A stretch of DNA of 64,000 nt, taken from positions 124,001 to 188,000 of the forward strand of contig NZ_JASERL010000012.1 in NCBI RefSeq assembly GCF_030766935.1, given 5' to 3'. This DNA is from Streptomyces sp. KL109B (GTDB lineage Bacteria; Actinomycetota; Actinomycetes; Streptomycetales; Streptomycetaceae). Below are positions 33,939 through 42,646 of the stretch, in pieces. Each line of letters begins with the position of its first letter. Within the stretch, counting starts at the first letter, position 1. The notes below the pieces were generated by a model. It had not been told where the DNA came from. It saw nothing but the letters and a program-made list of their open reading frames with translations, and searched no databases. The position numbers and the translations under genes are program-made.

Positions 33939-34427
33939 ATGGCGACCGAGGACCGGACGAAACCTCCGTGGCTGCCGCCACGCCCGATCATCCGCCTCAT
34001 CTGGTCGGCGCACCGGGGCGCGTACCGGGCCACCGGCGGCCGGGCCGGGCTGTGGAAGCCGCGCGGCAAAGGGTGGGGCACCCTGCGCCTGACCACGACG
34101 GGCCGCCGCACCGGCCGTCCGCGCGGCGTCATCATCGCGTACGTGGCGGACGGGCCGCGCCTGGTGTCGCTGGCGATGAACGGGTGGGGCGAGGCCGAGC
34201 CCGCGTGGTGGCTCAACCTCCAGGCGCACCCGGAGGCGGGCGTCGACCTGGGGCGCGAGCGGCGGACGGTACGGGCGCGGGCCGCGACCGGCGAGGAGCG
34301 GGAGCGGCTGTGGGCCCGCTGGCGCGAGGCCGAACCGAAGCTGGACGCCCATGCGGCGCTGCGGCCCGCAGGGACGGCGGTGGTGGTCCTGGAACCCGTG
34401 CCCACCACTCCGACGACCATGTGCTGA
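33939..34427 (+). CDS. Deazaflavin (F420)-dependent nitroreductase family protein
   Basis: A 162-aa split-barrel protein of the DUF385/Ddn-like class with LRLTTTGRRTGRPRGVIIAY and WWLNLQAHPEAGVDLG, where flavin/F420-binding residues lie. Members reduce quinones or nitro compounds with reduced F420; the substrate here is unknown. ATG with a strong GGGGGGAGG upstream. Independent of the neighbouring LacI gene (85-bp gap). Confidence 0.85.
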   Translation: MATEDRTKPPWLPPRPIIRLIWSAHRGAYRATGGRAGLWKPRGKGWGTLRLTTTGRRTGRPRGVIIAYVADGPRLVSLAMNGWGEAEPAWWLNLQAHPEAGVDLGRERRTVRARAATGEERERLWARWREAEPKLDAHAALRPAGTAVVVLEPVPTTPTTMC

Positions 34428-34469
34428 ACTGGGCGGACGCCCTATTCGTACCGCCGCACAGGAGCCGCA

Positions 34470-35774
34470 TTGAGCGCCGCCAGCTACCGCCAGGCCGGGG
34501 TCGTCCTCACCGACCGACGGTTCTCCGTCCCCCTCGACCACGACGCCCCCGACGGGGAGCGCATCGAGCTCTTCGCCCGCGAGGCCGTCGCACCGGGGCG
34601 CGCGCACGAGAACCTGCCCTGGCTGGTCTACCTCCAGGGCGGCCCCGGCTTCGGCGCCAACCGCTTCTCCGGCACCCCGAACTGGCTCGGCCGCGCCCTC
34701 AAGGACTACCGGGTCCTCCTCCTCGACCAGCGCGGCACCGGCGCCTCCGCCACCGTCAACCGCCAGACCCTCCCGCTGCGCGGCGACGCCGAACAACAGG
34801 CGGCGTACGTCGGTCACTTCCGGGCCGACTCGATCGTGCGGGACTGCGAGCACATCCGCCGCGAGGTCACCGGCGGCGCGCCCTGGACGATCCTCGGCCA
34901 GAGCTTCGGCGGTTTCTGCGCCGTCCGCTACCTGTCGTCCGCGCCCGAGGGCCTGGAAACCGCGATCATCACGGGCGGCCTCCCGACGCTGGACGGGCAC
35001 GCCGACGACGTCTACCGCGCCGCGTACCCGCGCGTCGAGCGCAAGGTCCGGGCGCACTACGCCCGTTACCCGATGGACGTCGAGCGGGCGCGCGACATCG
35101 CCTCGTACGTCCATGAGCACGAGCCCGTCCTCCCGAACGGCTACCGGCTGACCGTCCCCGCCTTCCAGTCCCTCGGCATCTGGCTCGGCGCGGGCGACGG
35201 CAGCGACCGGCTGCACTATCTGCTTGAGGACGCCTTCGTGCGGACCCCGGGCGGGCGCGAGCTGTCGGACGCGTTCCAGGAGCAGGTCGCGGGCGCGCTC
35301 TCGTACCGCTCCCACCCGCTGTACGCCCTCGTCCACGAGGCGATCTACGCGCAGGGCGGCCGCCCCACCGACTGGTCCGCGGAGCGCGTGCGCGCCGAAT
35401 TCCCGCAGTTCGACGGGGCGAAGGCGGTCGCGGGGGACGGCCCGCTGCTGTTCACCGGCGAGACCATCCACCCCTGGCAGTTCGACTGCGACCCCGCGCT
35501 GCGCCCGCTGCGCGAGGTCGCCGAGCGGCTCGCGGCCCGCACCGACTGGGCGCCCCTGTACGACCCGGCCCGGCTCGCCGCGAACGAGGTCCCGGCCGTC
35601 GCCGCCGTCTACCACGACGACATGTACGTCGACACGGAGCACGCCCTGCGCACCGCCCGCGCGATCCGGGGCCTGCGGCCGTGGGTGACGAACGAGTTCG
35701 AGCACGACGGCCTGCGGGCGGGCGGCCCGCGCGTCCTCGACCGGCTGCTTGCGATGGCACGCGGCGACGTGTGA
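34470..35774 (+). CDS. Alpha/beta hydrolase, proline iminopeptidase-like (S33)
   Basis: A 434-aa S33-family peptidase that would remove N-terminal Pro or similar residues. Oxyanion motif LVYLQGGPGFG, nucleophile Ser145 in LGQSFGGFC, late VYHDDMYVD (candidate acid) and NEFEHDGLR (candidate His). The start is TTG with AGGAG upstream, an uncommon codon. No signal peptide, so cytoplasmic. Confidence 0.88.
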   Translation: MSAASYRQAGVVLTDRRFSVPLDHDAPDGERIELFAREAVAPGRAHENLPWLVYLQGGPGFGANRFSGTPNWLGRALKDYRVLLLDQRGTGASATVNRQTLPLRGDAEQQAAYVGHFRADSIVRDCEHIRREVTGGAPWTILGQSFGGFCAVRYLSSAPEGLETAIITGGLPTLDGHADDVYRAAYPRVERKVRAHYARYPMDVERARDIASYVHEHEPVLPNGYRLTVPAFQSLGIWLGAGDGSDRLHYLLEDAFVRTPGGRELSDAFQEQVAGALSYRSHPLYALVHEAIYAQGGRPTDWSAERVRAEFPQFDGAKAVAGDGPLLFTGETIHPWQFDCDPALRPLREVAERLAARTDWAPLYDPARLAANEVPAVAAVYHDDMYVDTEHALRTARAIRGLRPWVTNEFEHDGLRAGGPRVLDRLLAMARGDV

Positions 35775-35803
35775 GTTCGCGGGCGGGGTCCTACGCTGCC
35801 CGT

Positions 35804-36556
35804 ATGACCCCGCCCGAACCGAACGCCCAAGCCCCGCTCCACCCCATGCCGGAGGACTGGCGGCGCGCCCTCGCCGTCGTCGCCCACCCGGACGACCTGG
35901 AGTACGGCTGCGCCGCCGCCGTCGCGGCCTGGACCGACGCGGGCCGCGAGGTGACCTACGTACTCGCCACCCGTGGCGAGGCCGGCATCGACACCGTCGA
36001 ACCCGCCAAGTGCGGCCCGCTGCGCGAGCGGGAGCAGCGGGCGAGCGCCGCCGTCGTGGGCGTGGAGACGGTCGAGTTCCTCGACCACCAGGACGGCGTC
36101 ATCGAGTACGGCACCGCGCTGCGCCGCGACATCGCCGCCGCGATCCGCCGCCACCGCCCCGAACTCGTCATCACCCTCAACCACCGCGACACCTGGGACG
36201 GCGCCCACTGGAACACGCCCGACCACGTCGCCGTCGGCCGCGCCACGCTCGACGCGGCGGGCGGCGCGGGCAACCGGTGGATCTTCCCCGAGCTGACCGG
36301 GCGGGGCCTGGAGCCGTGGGGCGGGGTGCGGTGGGTGGCCGTCTTCGGTACCGCGCACCCCACGCACGCCGTCGACGCCACGGCCGGCCTCGAACGCTCC
36401 ATCAGCTCCCTCCTCGAACACCGCACGTACATCGAGGTATTGACGAGCGAGGACCCGGAGACGTACTGCCGCGGCTTCCTCACGGAGAACGCGCAGGCGA
36501 CGGCGGAGCGGTTCGGCGGGACGCCGGCGGTGCCGTTCGAACTGTTCAGCAGGTGA
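35804..36556 (+). CDS. PIG-L/LmbE family deacetylase
   Basis: A 250-aa zinc-dependent N-deacetylase-fold protein. The metal motif AHPDD (VVAHPDDLEYGCAAAVA) is near residue 28, with TRGEAGID and NHRDTWDGAHWNTPDH further on. Related to MshB/Mca-type and LmbE proteins, but the substrate cannot be assigned. TACGCT lies 6 nt before the ATG with no Shine-Dalgarno, a leaderless layout. Confidence 0.88.
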   Translation: MTPPEPNAQAPLHPMPEDWRRALAVVAHPDDLEYGCAAAVAAWTDAGREVTYVLATRGEAGIDTVEPAKCGPLREREQRASAAVVGVETVEFLDHQDGVIEYGTALRRDIAAAIRRHRPELVITLNHRDTWDGAHWNTPDHVAVGRATLDAAGGAGNRWIFPELTGRGLEPWGGVRWVAVFGTAHPTHAVDATAGLERSISSLLEHRTYIEVLTSEDPETYCRGFLTENAQATAERFGGTPAVPFELFSR

Positions 36557-36605
36557 GCGGCGCCCCCTTGAGGAAGCCGCGAGCCGATTGCCCTACAGTT
36601 GCGCC

Positions 36606-37538
36606 ATGGCAGCCGAGTTGATCCGTATCGTCTCCCGCTCCTCGCCCATGGCGCTGGCCCAGGTGGAGCGCGTCCGCGCCGAGCTCGCGGCGCTCCACCC
36701 CGGCATCCGCACCGAGGTCGTACCCGTCACGACCAGCGGCGACAAGTGGATGGGCGATCTGTCGAAGCTCGGCGGCAAGGGAGCGTTCACGAAGGAGGTC
36801 GACCGGGCGCTGCTCGACGGTGAGGCCGACCTCGCCGTGCACTGCCTGAAGGACATTCCGGCCGACCGGCCGCTGCCGGAGGGGTGCACGTTCGGCGCGT
36901 ACCTGAAGCGGGACGACGTCCGGGACGCGCTGATCGACCCGGCGGGCCGCACCCTCGACGAACTCCCCGATGGCACCCGCGTAGGCACCTCTTCGGTGCG
37001 CCGCGTCGCCCAACTCGCCGCCTCCCACCCGCACTTGGAGTGCGTCCCGATGCGCGGCAACGCCAACCGGCGGATGGAGAAGATGGCGGCGGGCGACGCG
37101 GACGTGCTGCTTCTGGCCCTTTCCGGACTCGAACGCATCGACCGCACCGACGTCATCACCGAGGTGCTCACCCCGGAGGTCATGTGCCCGCCGATCGGCG
37201 CCGGCATCCTCGCCCTCCAGTGCCGCGAGGACGACGAGGCGACGCTCGACGCGGTCACCGGTCTCGGCCACCGCGACACCTGGCGCGAGGCGACGGCCGA
37301 GCGCATGTTCCTGCACGTCCTCCAGGGTCACTGCAACTCCCCGATCGCCGGCTACGCCCGCGCCGAACGCTCCGGCGACCTGTCTCTGCGCGCCTGCGTC
37401 TTCACCCCCGACGGCAAGCGGGTCCTCAACGCGCAGGAGTGGGCGGGCCCGTTGGACCCGGCGACGCTCGGCATGTCGGTGGCGGTGGCGCTGCTGCGGC
37501 AGGGGGCGCGGGAGCTGATCGACGGGATCCCGCACTGA
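36606..37538 (+). CDS. hemC: Hydroxymethylbilane synthase (porphobilinogen deaminase)
   Basis: A 310-aa enzyme joining four porphobilinogens into hydroxymethylbilane. Catalytic Asp83 in HCLKDIPADR, pyrrole-binding VRRVAQLA and MRGNANRRMEKM, and Cys243 in LQGHCNSPIAGYA for the dipyrromethane cofactor are all present, so it should be active. It has no hemA, hemB or hemD neighbours and is probably a second copy outside the main heme cluster. TACAGT 6 nt before the ATG suggests a leaderless message. Confidence 0.9.
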   Translation: MAAELIRIVSRSSPMALAQVERVRAELAALHPGIRTEVVPVTTSGDKWMGDLSKLGGKGAFTKEVDRALLDGEADLAVHCLKDIPADRPLPEGCTFGAYLKRDDVRDALIDPAGRTLDELPDGTRVGTSSVRRVAQLAASHPHLECVPMRGNANRRMEKMAAGDADVLLLALSGLERIDRTDVITEVLTPEVMCPPIGAGILALQCREDDEATLDAVTGLGHRDTWREATAERMFLHVLQGHCNSPIAGYARAERSGDLSLRACVFTPDGKRVLNAQEWAGPLDPATLGMSVAVALLRQGARELIDGIPH

Positions 37539-37603
37539 GGCCTTGAGGCCGCTGATTCTGATGCGCGTCGCTCCGGCCCGTCGTTCCGGCTGGGCCACGC
37601 GCG

Positions 37604-38992
37604 TCAGGGCGTCTCCGTGCGGGCTCGGGCCGATCCTCGCCGAGCCGTTCTGCCGGGCAGTCGTATCGCCACCGCACCGGCCACGAGCAGCGGGACCGCG
37701 AGCGCGGTCAGCGTCACGCCCATCGACGCGACGAAGTCCGTCCCGGACGCGAGCAGGGTCGTCGCCGTCGCCACGCCGAGCGTCGGACCCACGTTCATCG
37801 CCGTCTGCTGGAGACCGCCCGCCACGCCCGCCGCGCCGAGGTCGGCCCGGCGGACCAGGCACTCCGTCGCGCCGACCAGCACCGTGCCGAAGCCCGTACC
37901 CATCGCGAACGCGCTTGCCGAGATGGCCAGTTGGCTCGCCGACGTGTCGAGACGGCCGAAGCCGAACACTCCGGCAGCCAGGAGCAGCGTCCCGCCCGCC
38001 GTCGTCGCCCGGGTCCCGCAGCGGCGCAGCAGTACCGGGGTGAGCGGCGCCGCGAGCACCATGCACAGGGCGGCTGGCAGCATCCGCAGCGCCGTGCCGA
38101 GCGGGTCGAGGCCGAGCACGTCCTGAAGGAAGTACGTGGCCGTGAACAGCGTGCCGAACAGCGCCGCCGAAGCCGTCAGCAGGATGCCGAGCGCCGTCGC
38201 GACCGCCGGGGACGCGAGCAGCGCGGGGGACAGGAGCGGATCCTTCGCGCGACGTTCGTGCACGACGAAGGCCGCCAGCGCCGTCCCCGCACCGGCCGCG
38301 AGCAGCACCGTGCCCGCCGACCAGCCGGCTCCCGGCAGCGCGGCCAGCGCCGCGACCAGGCAGCCGAGCGCCACCGCGAGCAGCAGCGCACCGACCGGAT
38401 CGAGCCCGGCCGTGCGCGGCTCGGGGGACGGCGCCCGGTCCCGAACCAGCAGGACGAGCACCGCGATCGCCGCCGCGGGCAGCACCCCCAGGAAGAACAC
38501 CGAACGCCAGCCCAGATGCGCCGTGAGCACCCCGCCGACCAGCGGGCCCGTGGCCGCCGCGAGCCCGATCGCGCTGGTGCGCAACGCGATCGGCATGCCG
38601 AGCGACTCCGCCGGGTACGCCGCCCGCAACATGCCGAGCGTCGCCGGCTGCAACAGCGCGCCGCACACCCCCTGGACCATGCGCAGGGCGATCACCCAGC
38701 GGATGTCCGGCGCGAAACCGACCCCGGCGGAGGACGCGGCGAATCCGAGCATCCCGTACCCGAAGAGCCGTGTGTGTCCGTAGCGGTCGCCGAGCCGCCC
38801 GGCGAACACCAGCAGGCTCGCCACCGCGATCAGATAGCCGGTGCTGGTCCACTGGACCTGCGCGAGGGAGGCGCCGAGATCGTCCTGGAGCGCGGGCTGG
38901 GCGACGGTCAGGACCGTGCCGTCGAGCGCGACGAGGACCGCTCCGACGACGCTGCCCGCGAGCGTGACACACCGATGGGTGCGGCCGCTCAT
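37604..38992 (-). CDS. MFS drug transporter (DHA2 family)
   Basis: A 462-aa EmrB/QacA-type proton antiporter with 12-14 membrane segments. Motif A appears as LLVFAGRLGDRYGHTRLF and antiporter motif C-like IGLAAATGPLVGGVL follows; ALDGTVLTVAQPALQDDLG at the N terminus is typical. The ATG overlaps the stop of the upstream TetR gene by 4 bp, so repressor and pump form one transcript. Likely exports a toxic or self-made compound; ligand unknown. Confidence 0.92.
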   Translation of the reverse strand: MSGRTHRCVTLAGSVVGAVLVALDGTVLTVAQPALQDDLGASLAQVQWTSTGYLIAVASLLVFAGRLGDRYGHTRLFGYGMLGFAASSAGVGFAPDIRWVIALRMVQGVCGALLQPATLGMLRAAYPAESLGMPIALRTSAIGLAAATGPLVGGVLTAHLGWRSVFFLGVLPAAAIAVLVLLVRDRAPSPEPRTAGLDPVGALLLAVALGCLVAALAALPGAGWSAGTVLLAAGAGTALAAFVVHERRAKDPLLSPALLASPAVATALGILLTASAALFGTLFTATYFLQDVLGLDPLGTALRMLPAALCMVLAAPLTPVLLRRCGTRATTAGGTLLLAAGVFGFGRLDTSASQLAISASAFAMGTGFGTVLVGATECLVRRADLGAAGVAGGLQQTAMNVGPTLGVATATTLLASGTDFVASMGVTLTALAVPLLVAGAVAIRLPGRTARRGSARARTETP

Positions 38993-39582
38993 CGGGGCTC
39001 CGGGCCCAGGTGGGCGTCGAGCACCGAGGCCAGCAGCGGCTCGATGCCCTCGACGGCGGCGGCCAGTTGGAGACTGCCCCAGCCCCACAGCTGGGCGAGA
39101 CCGTGCAGATTCGCCCACAACGCGCCCGCCACCAGTGCGGGTTCCGCGTCCGGGCGTGCCGCCGCGACCCGGTCCGTGAGTACGGCGAACAACCGCAGGC
39201 TGGTCTCGCGCAGCCCCAACTCGCCGCTCTCCAGCAGGTCGTGGCGGAACATCAGCTCGTACATGCCGCGGTGTCGCGCGGCGAAACCGAGATAGGTGCG
39301 CGCCAGGGCGGCCACCTGGGCGCGTGGCCCCTGCCCGGCGTCGGCGAGCGCCCGCGTGGTCTGTTCGCCCAGGTCGGTGAAGCCGCGGCGGGCGATCGCC
39401 GACAGCAGCTGGAGGTGGGTGGGGAAATGGCGGCGGGGCGCGCCGTGCGAAACCCCTGCCCTGCGGGCGATCTCGCGCAGCGACAGCGCGGCCGTGCCCT
39501 CCGTGTCGACGAGTGTCACGCCTGTGTCGATGAGGTGCTCGCGGAGGCTGCCGCCGGAGGTGTCGGTCGTGTGCATAGACAC
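38989..39582 (-). CDS. TetR family repressor of the adjacent MFS pump
   Basis: A 197-aa TetR protein with the helix-turn-helix ALSLREIARRAGVSHGAPRR. It and the MFS gene are coupled by a 4-bp overlap. GTG at 39582 and ATG at 39576 are both possible starts; neither has a Shine-Dalgarno site, and both lie in or next to an operator palindrome. Translation is therefore probably leaderless, with repression acting at the transcription start. Confidence 0.88.
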   Translation of the reverse strand: MSMHTTDTSGGSLREHLIDTGVTLVDTEGTAALSLREIARRAGVSHGAPRRHFPTHLQLLSAIARRGFTDLGEQTTRALADAGQGPRAQVAALARTYLGFAARHRGMYELMFRHDLLESGELGLRETSLRLFAVLTDRVAAARPDAEPALVAGALWANLHGLAQLWGWGSLQLAAAVEGIEPLLASVLDAHLGPEPR

Positions 39583-39612
39583 TGTCTACCGGAAGGGAGT
39601 AGACAGTGTCTA
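39576..39612. promoter_or_regulatory. Twin TetR operators
   Basis: TAGACA-C-TGTCTA (39576-39588) and TAGACA-G-TGTCTA (39600-39612) are perfect 6-1-6 palindromes with centres 24 bp apart, more than two helical turns. The first overlaps the start codon region of the TetR gene. Two dimers could bind side by side and block the tetR-MFS promoter. Confidence 0.75.
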
Positions 39613-39636
39613 CTAGTGGATGGGGAGGGGGTGGTG

Positions 39637-40182
39637 TCAGTGCAGCAGCAGGGCGACCGCGGTCGTCATCCGGTCCACGTAGAACTCCCGTGACGCGGCC
39701 TGGTGCTTGAGGCCGATCGACGTGCTGATCAATGTCCGGGTGATGGGAGCGGCCGCCGCGGCTCGGCCCGACTCGGCGGCGATCGCGTCGGTGACGAGTT
39801 CCTCGAAGCGGCGTGGCGCGGTGTCGGCGATCTCGCCCAGGAGGCCGGGGTTGTCCTCGATGACCGTCATGATGTCGCCCGCGAGCGGGCCGATGTACCG
39901 GCCGGCCCACCGGTCGAACGCCTCCACGAGGCGTTCCGGAAGGGGGCGTTCGGTGTCGGCCAGGGTGCGGTCGATCGCGCTGATGTCCCGCTCCAGGGTC
40001 TGGGTGACCGCGGCACGGAACAGGGTCTCTTTCGAAGAGAAGAGGAAGTAGAGGCCGGGCCGGGAGATGCGCGCGGCTTGCGCCACCTCCTCCATCGAGG
40101 TCTTGCGGTATCCGAAGCGCGCGAACGTGGTCATGGCGGAGTCCAGGACCAGGGTGCGCCGGTCGGCGTCGGGGCTGCTCAT
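39637..40182 (-). CDS. TetR family transcriptional regulator
   Basis: A 181-aa regulator with the helix-turn-helix RKTSMEEVAQAARISRPGLY followed by FLFSSKETLF. Divergent from the SDR gene at 40246 with 63 bp between; an inverted repeat there is its probable operator. Although next to the TetR-MFS pair, the proteins differ and each has its own operator type. Confidence 0.88.
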   Translation of the reverse strand: MSSPDADRRTLVLDSAMTTFARFGYRKTSMEEVAQAARISRPGLYFLFSSKETLFRAAVTQTLERDISAIDRTLADTERPLPERLVEAFDRWAGRYIGPLAGDIMTVIEDNPGLLGEIADTAPRRFEELVTDAIAAESGRAAAAAPITRTLISTSIGLKHQAASREFYVDRMTTAVALLLH

Positions 40183-40209
40183 GGGCTGAGCGTAGGAGTA
40201 CTGGGAGCG

Positions 40210-40237
40210 CTATACAAATACAGTCAAGTGCGTATAG
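40210..40237. promoter_or_regulatory. Inverted repeat in tetR/SDR divergent promoter
   Basis: CTATAC (40210-40215) and GTATAG (40232-40237) form an inverted repeat with a 16-bp spacer. The right arm contains TATAGT, a -10 located 7 nt before the SDR ATG, so a bound repressor would cover that promoter. Confidence 0.5.
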
Positions 40238-40245
40238 TTGAGCGC

Positions 40246-41244
40246 ATGGATGCTCCCGCCCTCATCACCACGCCCTTCACTGCCTCCAGTACCGCGGACG
40301 AGGTGCTGCGCGGCATCGACCTCTCCGGTCTGCGTGCCGTCGTGACGGGGGCTTCCTCCGGGCTCGGGGCGGAGACGGCGCGCGTGCTGGCCGCCGCCGG
40401 GGCCGAAGTGACGCTCGTCGTCCGCGACACGGTCGCCGGTGAGGCCGTCGCCGCAAGGATCGAGAAGTCGACCGTTCGGGTCCGGCCGCGGGTCGTCCGT
40501 CTCGACCTCGCCGACGCGGCCTCCGTCGGGCGCTTCGCCGACGGGTGGGACGGCCCGCTCCATCTGCTGATCAACAACGCCGGCGTCGTCACCGGCGGCC
40601 TCGAACGCAACCGTGCGGGTTGGGAGTTGCAGTTCGCGACGAATCACCTGGGCCACTTCGCGCTGGCCGTCGGGTTGCGACGCGCCCTGGCGCGGGGAGC
40701 GGCCGAGCGCGACGGGGCGCGGATCGTGGCGGTCAGTTCCACGGCCCATATGCGTGCCGGAATCGACTTCGACGACCTGCACTTCGAGCGTCGCACCTAC
40801 GACCCGCAGCTCGCCTACGCCCAGTCCAAGACGGCGAACTCGCTCTTCGCCGTCGAGGCGACCCGCCTCTGGGCGGCCGACGGCATCGTGGCCAACGCCG
40901 TGAACCCAGGGGGTGTCGCGACGGGACTGCAGCGGAACTTCACGCCCGAACAGAAGGCGTCGCTCGACGCGGCCGAGGCGGCAGGCGTCTTCACGTACAA
41001 GACGGTCGAGCAGGGTGCCGCCACCGGCGTCGTCGCGGCTGTCGCCCCGCAGTTCGCCCGCACCGGGGGCCACTACCTGGACGACGGGCAGGAGGCGTAC
41101 ACGGTGCCGGACGACGCCGAACTCGCGCAGCACCCGCACGGTGTCAAACAGTGGGCGCTCGATCTCGCGACCGCCGAGCGCCTGTGGAGTGTCTCGACCG
41201 ACCTGCTCCGCCCGGTGCTGGGGGCGTCGTCGCTCGGCCTCTGA
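40246..41244 (+). CDS. Short-chain dehydrogenase/reductase
   Basis: A 332-aa SDR similar to the retinol-dehydrogenase/protochlorophyllide-reductase group. TGASSGLG near residue 39, NNAGVVTGG, VSSTAHMR and the catalytic YAQSKTAN. The extended C terminus (GGHYLDDGQEAY) is typical for this subgroup. A leaderless layout is likely. Probably repressed by the divergent TetR; substrate unknown. Confidence 0.88.
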   Translation: MDAPALITTPFTASSTADEVLRGIDLSGLRAVVTGASSGLGAETARVLAAAGAEVTLVVRDTVAGEAVAARIEKSTVRVRPRVVRLDLADAASVGRFADGWDGPLHLLINNAGVVTGGLERNRAGWELQFATNHLGHFALAVGLRRALARGAAERDGARIVAVSSTAHMRAGIDFDDLHFERRTYDPQLAYAQSKTANSLFAVEATRLWAADGIVANAVNPGGVATGLQRNFTPEQKASLDAAEAAGVFTYKTVEQGAATGVVAAVAPQFARTGGHYLDDGQEAYTVPDDAELAQHPHGVKQWALDLATAERLWSVSTDLLRPVLGASSLGL

Positions 41245-41320
41245 ACGCGCCCTGCAGCGGACGCGGTTCGGCAGGCGCACGTGTCTTCAGGATGCGGGAC
41301 TCCGCCGCTACCCTGCGCGG

Positions 41321-42163
41321 ATGATCGACACGACCGACACTCGTATCCCCGAGGGCGATGAACGGCGGCTGCGCCTCGATGTCGACGACAAGAACGGCGT
41401 CGGCGTGCTCACGCTCTGCCGTCCCGGCAAGCTCAACGCCTGGAGCTGGGAGTCCAGTCGGCAGCTCGGCGTGATGGCCGACCGGATCCGCTTCGACGAG
41501 CGGATACGGGTCGTGCTGTTGCGCGCCGAGGGGCGGGCGTTCTGTGCCGGTATCGATGTGACCGCGCCGGGCGGTGGCATCGAGGGGGAGAGCGGTGCGG
41601 CGCGGCACCACGCGTACTACGAGGGCATCCGGTGGGCGCACGAGCGGTTCGCCGCGTTCGCGCGGCTGCCGCAGCCGGTGGTCGCGGCCGTGCAGGGGTA
41701 TTGCCTGGGGTTCGGCTTCGAACTCGCGCTGATGGCGGATGTGCGGATCGCCGCCGATGACGCCGTGTTCGCCCTGCCGGAGGCGCAGTTGGGGGTCGCC
41801 GTCGACGCGGGCGGTGATCTGCGGATCGCGCGGGAGGCGGGGGCCGGGTGGGCGAAGTTCCTCGCGCTGACCGGGCGGCGGATTGACGCCAACACGGCGC
41901 GGCGGCTGAATCTGTTGCAACAGGTGCTCCCCGTGGGGGAGTTGGAGGACGCCGCGCGTGACCTCGCCGCCGAGATCGCCGGCAACGCGCCGCTCGCCGT
42001 GCGGTCCGTCAAGCGCGACATCGACGCCTACGCCGACGCCGGGCTCGACGCCGCCCTCGACCGCGTCGCCATGAGCGCCGCCCTCACGCTCACCTCCGAG
42101 GACTCGACCGAGGGGTACACGGCGAAGGCGCGGCGCAGGCCGCCGGAGTTCCGCGGGGCCTGA
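41321..42163 (+). CDS. Enoyl-CoA hydratase/isomerase family protein
   Basis: A 280-aa crotonase-fold enzyme. Oxyanion-hole segments are GRAFCAGIDVTAPG and QGYCLGFGFELALMADVRIA; PEAQLGVAVDAGGDLRI holds the usual acid position, here Asp after Val rather than the second Glu. This points to isomerase or another crotonase reaction rather than standard hydration. TACCCT lies 6 nt before the ATG with no ribosome site, so probably leaderless and a separate transcription unit from the SDR. Confidence 0.87.
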   Translation: MIDTTDTRIPEGDERRLRLDVDDKNGVGVLTLCRPGKLNAWSWESSRQLGVMADRIRFDERIRVVLLRAEGRAFCAGIDVTAPGGGIEGESGAARHHAYYEGIRWAHERFAAFARLPQPVVAAVQGYCLGFGFELALMADVRIAADDAVFALPEAQLGVAVDAGGDLRIAREAGAGWAKFLALTGRRIDANTARRLNLLQQVLPVGELEDAARDLAAEIAGNAPLAVRSVKRDIDAYADAGLDAALDRVAMSAALTLTSEDSTEGYTAKARRRPPEFRGA

Positions 42164-42204
42164 ACGGGCGGAATCAAGCGTGCGCGGGGGCTGTTGACCC
42201 ATGT

Positions 42205-42636
42205 ATGACGACGACAGGTTTCGCCCCGCGCATCCTCCTCGCCGAGAGCGGGCTCGGCGTGCTCGCCACCCTCAAGTCCGACGGCCGGCCGCAGCTCTCG
42301 CCGGTGCAGCCGTTCTACGACCCCGACACCGAGACCCTGTACGTGTCGATGACCGAGGGCCGCGCCAAGACCGCCAACCTGCGCCGCGACCCGCGCGCCG
42401 CGCTCGAGGTCACCAGCCCGGACGGCAGGGCCTGGGCCACCGCCGAGGGCGCCGTGACCCTCGTAGGACCGGGCACCGACCCCAAGGGGCCCGAGGTCGA
42501 GGCGCTCGTCGACTACTACCGCAAGGCCGCGGGCGAGCACCCGGACTGGGCCGAGTACCGCTCGGTGATGGTGTCCGACCGGCGGGTGCTGATGGTGATG
42601 GCCGTGGACCACGTGTACGGGCAGCGCATCGGCTGA
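42205..42636 (+). CDS. PPOX-class F420-dependent oxidoreductase
   Basis: A 143-aa split-barrel flavin/F420 enzyme: LATLKSDGRPQLSPVQPFYD, TEGRAKTANLRRDPRAALEV and a closing DRRVLMVMAVDHVYG. This family reduces diverse substrates with reduced F420; function here unknown. ATG at 42205 gives the family-typical N terminus. It ends 10 bp from the convergent SDR stop. Confidence 0.87.
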   Translation: MTTTGFAPRILLAESGLGVLATLKSDGRPQLSPVQPFYDPDTETLYVSMTEGRAKTANLRRDPRAALEVTSPDGRAWATAEGAVTLVGPGTDPKGPEVEALVDYYRKAAGEHPDWAEYRSVMVSDRRVLMVMAVDHVYGQRIG

Positions 42637-42646
42637 CCTCGACCCG

